Below are positions 11,610-13,268 of a stretch of 13,268 nucleotides of DNA, in pieces; position 1 is the stretch's first letter; each line of letters begins with the position of its first letter. The notes below the pieces were generated by a model, which saw only the letters and a program-made list of their open reading frames with translations, searched no databases and had not been told where the DNA came from. The stretch comes from a bacterium. Its GTDB lineage: Bacteria > Spirochaetota > JAHITG01. The stretch covers positions 1-13,268 of the forward strand of contig JAQTRT010000055.1 of the NCBI GenBank assembly GCA_028711675.1, read 5' to 3'. The translations under genes and the position numbers were made by a program.

Positions 11610-12194
11610 TTATTTTGTCCTTAATTCATCAAGGAATTCACCCAGTTTCTTTTCGTAGATGACCTTGTCTTTCAGTTCCCTTGTTGTGAAACCGGTGAAC
11701 GCCTTTCCTTTTTTTCCGGACAGGTCTTCCATGGAAGGCACGATGGCTGAAGCAGAAGCATTTCCGGACGTGATGTAATAAGCGGTCTGCTTGAATTTAT
11801 CCTTGTTCTGCGAAATGTATGTGCGCACGGCCGGAGTCATGGCGCTGGCCCAGACAGGCGTGCCGATGATGACCAGATCGTATTGAGACGGGTTTTTCTT
11901 TATCTTGGCTATTTCCGTGTTCTTTTTCTTAAGGGCGTCCCTGCCTCCTTTAAGCCACCCCGTGATGCCGCTGCGGCTCTTCATGTCTTTAAGCTCTTCC
12001 GAATCCGCCTTCAGCTTGCCGGCCAGGTCCAGGCCTACCCGTTTTGTGTTGCCGGTCCGGGAATAAAAGACCACCAGTACTTTTTTATTCTGCAGTTTGT
12101 TCCCTTTTTGTGCGGCATGGACCGGTTTCAGGTCCGCAGTAAGGAAAATAAAAAGAACAGGAAAAATTGCCGATAGGATCATCTTACTTTTCAT
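11610..12194 (-). CDS. Flavodoxin-family protein with N-terminal signal peptide
   Basis: This 194-residue protein begins with a Sec-type signal sequence (MILSAIFPVLFIFLTADLKPVHA, cleavage after residue 27). A flavodoxin fold follows: KKVLVVFYSRTGNTKRVG with the FMN phosphate loop (S45-T50), YDLVIIGTPVWASAMTPAV, the flavin-ring loop, and KQTAYYITSGNASAS. Most flavodoxins are cytoplasmic electron carriers, so export is unusual. The start is firm: AAAAAGGAGG lies 5 nt before the ATG, and no ATG follows after the signal region. It may act in periplasmic redox or quinone chemistry, or bind another ligand. FMN would have to be loaded before or after export. Confidence 0.88.
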   Translation of the reverse strand: MKSKMILSAIFPVLFIFLTADLKPVHAAQKGNKLQNKKVLVVFYSRTGNTKRVGLDLAGKLKADSEELKDMKSRSGITGWLKGGRDALKKKNTEIAKIKKNPSQYDLVIIGTPVWASAMTPAVRTYISQNKDKFKQTAYYITSGNASASAIVPSMEDLSGKKGKAFTGFTTRELKDKVIYEKKLGEFLDELRTK

Positions 12195-12235
12195 AAGAAC
12201 CTCCTTTTTATCCCGGCTCCCGGAACATTCTTTTC

Positions 12236-12263
12236 ATACTATGTTTTTTGAACAATATGTCAA
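12236..12263 (-). promoter_or_regulatory. Promoter of the exported flavodoxin gene
   Basis: On the minus strand a consensus TTGACA (12258-12263) is followed by 16 nt and TAGTAT (12236-12241), about 40 nt before the start codon. Confidence 0.7.
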
Positions 12264-12300
12264 GTGAAGAAGCGGATAAATAATTGACCGGGAGAGTTTA

Positions 12301-12317
12301 GGGCCTTTTCAAGGCCC
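12301..12317 (-). terminator. 7-bp GC hairpin after the kinase gene
   Basis: GGGCCTT and AAGGCCC pair around a 3-nt loop, 9 nt after the kinase stop. No U-run follows, so it may be a Rho-type stop or a 3'-end-protecting stem. Confidence 0.45.
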
Positions 12318-12326
12318 GGCCTGGAC

Positions 12327-13268
12327 TTAACTGAAAAGGGACTGGAGAAGGTCTTTGATCTTTGAAAAATCAAAGGGCTTCCGGATGAAACCTGCTGCGC
12401 CGGTTATGTTGCCGGCTGCCAGCTGGCCTGTTATCATGACGACCTTTGAAGCGGGTTTGGCCTTTCTGAGCTCCTGTAATACTTTTTCACCCGAGATGCC
12501 CGGCATGATGTAATCGCAGAAAATAACGTCAAACGATCCTTCCACGGCTATCTGCAGTCCTTTTTCGCCGTTATTCGAAAATTCCACGGAGTGACCTTCA
12601 TAAGAAAGCATTTTAATGAGAGTGGCACCGATGTCCGTTTCATCATCTATGATCAGTATCTTAAGAGGTCTGACCGCATGGCCGGATGAGGGTTCCGGCT
12701 TTTTTTCATGCCTGACGGACGCTTCAGCAGCCGGCAGACTGATGGTAAATGTAGTCCCCTGTTTTCCGTCCTTTCCCGGGCTGGATACAGAAATGTCGCC
12801 GTTATAATTTTTTATAATGTTATAGGAAACGAACAATCCCAGGCCTGTGCCTGATATCTTGCTGCCTCCGAGGGGGCCTTTTGTAGTGTGGAAGGGTTCG
12901 AATATTTTGGATAAATGTTCTTTCCTGATGCCGGTGCCCGTGTCGCTTATCTCAATGATAATATCATTCTTTTTTTCATACAGGTCTATCTCCAGGGTGC
13001 CGCCTGTGTCGAACATGGCGTCACGCGCGTTGATGATCATGTTCAGGAAGACCTGCTGTATCTCCGCCCTGTCAAAGACCGCCGGCCTGACGTTACGGTA
13101 ATTTTTAATAACGTTGATATTATGTTTTTTTAACTGGGATTCCGTAAGCGAAAGGACATTGTCGAGACATTCGGGTATCAGGTCAGGCTGCATGCCTTCG
13201 GACCTGTGGCCTGAGAAGCTCAGAAGGTTCATTACGATCTTCGAAGCCCGGTCGACCGTGGTCATGAC
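12327..13268 (-). CDS. Hybrid histidine kinase, C-terminal part (5' end outside window)
   Basis: The frame stays open to the right edge, so the ATG at 13265 is not the true start and the sensor and H-box regions lie outside. What is visible starts at the end of the dimerisation helix (RASKIVMNLLSFS). The ATPase domain follows: N-box QQVFLNMIINARDAM, G1 DTGTGI, F-box IFEPFHTTKG, and G2 GTGLGLFVSYNII. Then, after a linker rich in Pro and charged residues, a receiver domain covers about the last 112 residues: ILIIDDETD (acidic pair), FDVIFCDYIMPG (phosphoacceptor Asp), VVMITG and FIRKPFD (conserved Lys). All key residues are present. The receiver at the C terminus suggests a phosphorelay or autoregulation. 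No response regulator gene is in the window. Confidence 0.95.
   Translation of the reverse strand, partial: VMTTVDRASKIVMNLLSFSGHRSEGMQPDLIPECLDNVLSLTESQLKKHNINVIKNYRNVRPAVFDRAEIQQVFLNMIINARDAMFDTGGTLEIDLYEKKNDIIIEISDTGTGIRKEHLSKIFEPFHTTKGPLGGSKISGTGLGLFVSYNIIKNYNGDISVSSPGKDGKQGTTFTISLPAAEASVRHEKKPEPSSGHAVRPLKILIIDDETDIGATLIKMLSYEGHSVEFSNNGEKGLQIAVEGSFDVIFCDYIMPGISGEKVLQELRKAKPASKVVMITGQLAAGNITGAAGFIRKPFDFSKIKDLLQSLFS

Noticed and set aside
1..13268. CRISPR array or rRNA/tRNA genes
   Set aside because: No regularly spaced short repeats and no recognisable rRNA or tRNA cloverleaf were found on either strand.

Overview
The window looks like an accessory stretch from the chromosome of an uncultured Gram-negative-type bacterium. 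Several genes encode exported proteins with signal peptides, one encodes a periplasmic Spy/CpxP-like protein, and most ribosome binding sites are AGGAGG-like. Base composition is AT-rich in about the first 3.4 kb and more balanced later. The mix of genes (large secreted beta-helix protein, GH16-like protein with Ig repeats, bacterial RRM protein, hybrid kinase) is typical of genomes recovered from metagenomes. I cannot name a phylum from sequence alone.

Region 1 (1-2700) has short AT-rich genes: a partial helical protein with an N-A-S-K-H motif, a small four-cysteine ORF (571-744), a four-cysteine zinc-ribbon protein, an antitoxin/MazF toxin pair with a strong promoter and a perfect inverted repeat over its -35 box, and a stand-alone J-domain protein. 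Region 2 (2700-4490) is dominated by repeats and selfish-looking DNA. It holds the first copy of a G-rich intergenic element, one end of a short inverted-repeat element, a 20-bp REP-like hairpin, a hicB-hicA toxin/antitoxin pair, and a very small GIY-YIG gene framed by perfect 17-bp inverted repeats.

Region 3 (4494-7232) has a secreted beta-helix protein and an RRM RNA-binding protein. These unrelated genes share the same two-part upstream module: the G-rich block ending GACGGACA, an AT-rich promoter zone, then a 34-nt box identical at 32 positions. Region 4 (7233-10793) holds two MITE-like elements, a minus-strand operon of a small exported protein plus a secreted Ig/GH16-like protein behind a promoter and a 29-bp palindrome, and a small unknown gene. 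Region 5 (10794-13268) has three minus-strand genes: a Spy/CpxP-like protein, a flavodoxin with a signal peptide, and the C-terminal part of a hybrid histidine kinase that runs off the window.

The main themes are two toxin-antitoxin modules embedded among short non-autonomous repeats, a minimal GIY-YIG gene packaged between inverted repeats, and a recurring upstream module that suggests shared control of otherwise unrelated genes. No CRISPR array, rRNA, tRNA, integrase or complete transposase was seen.
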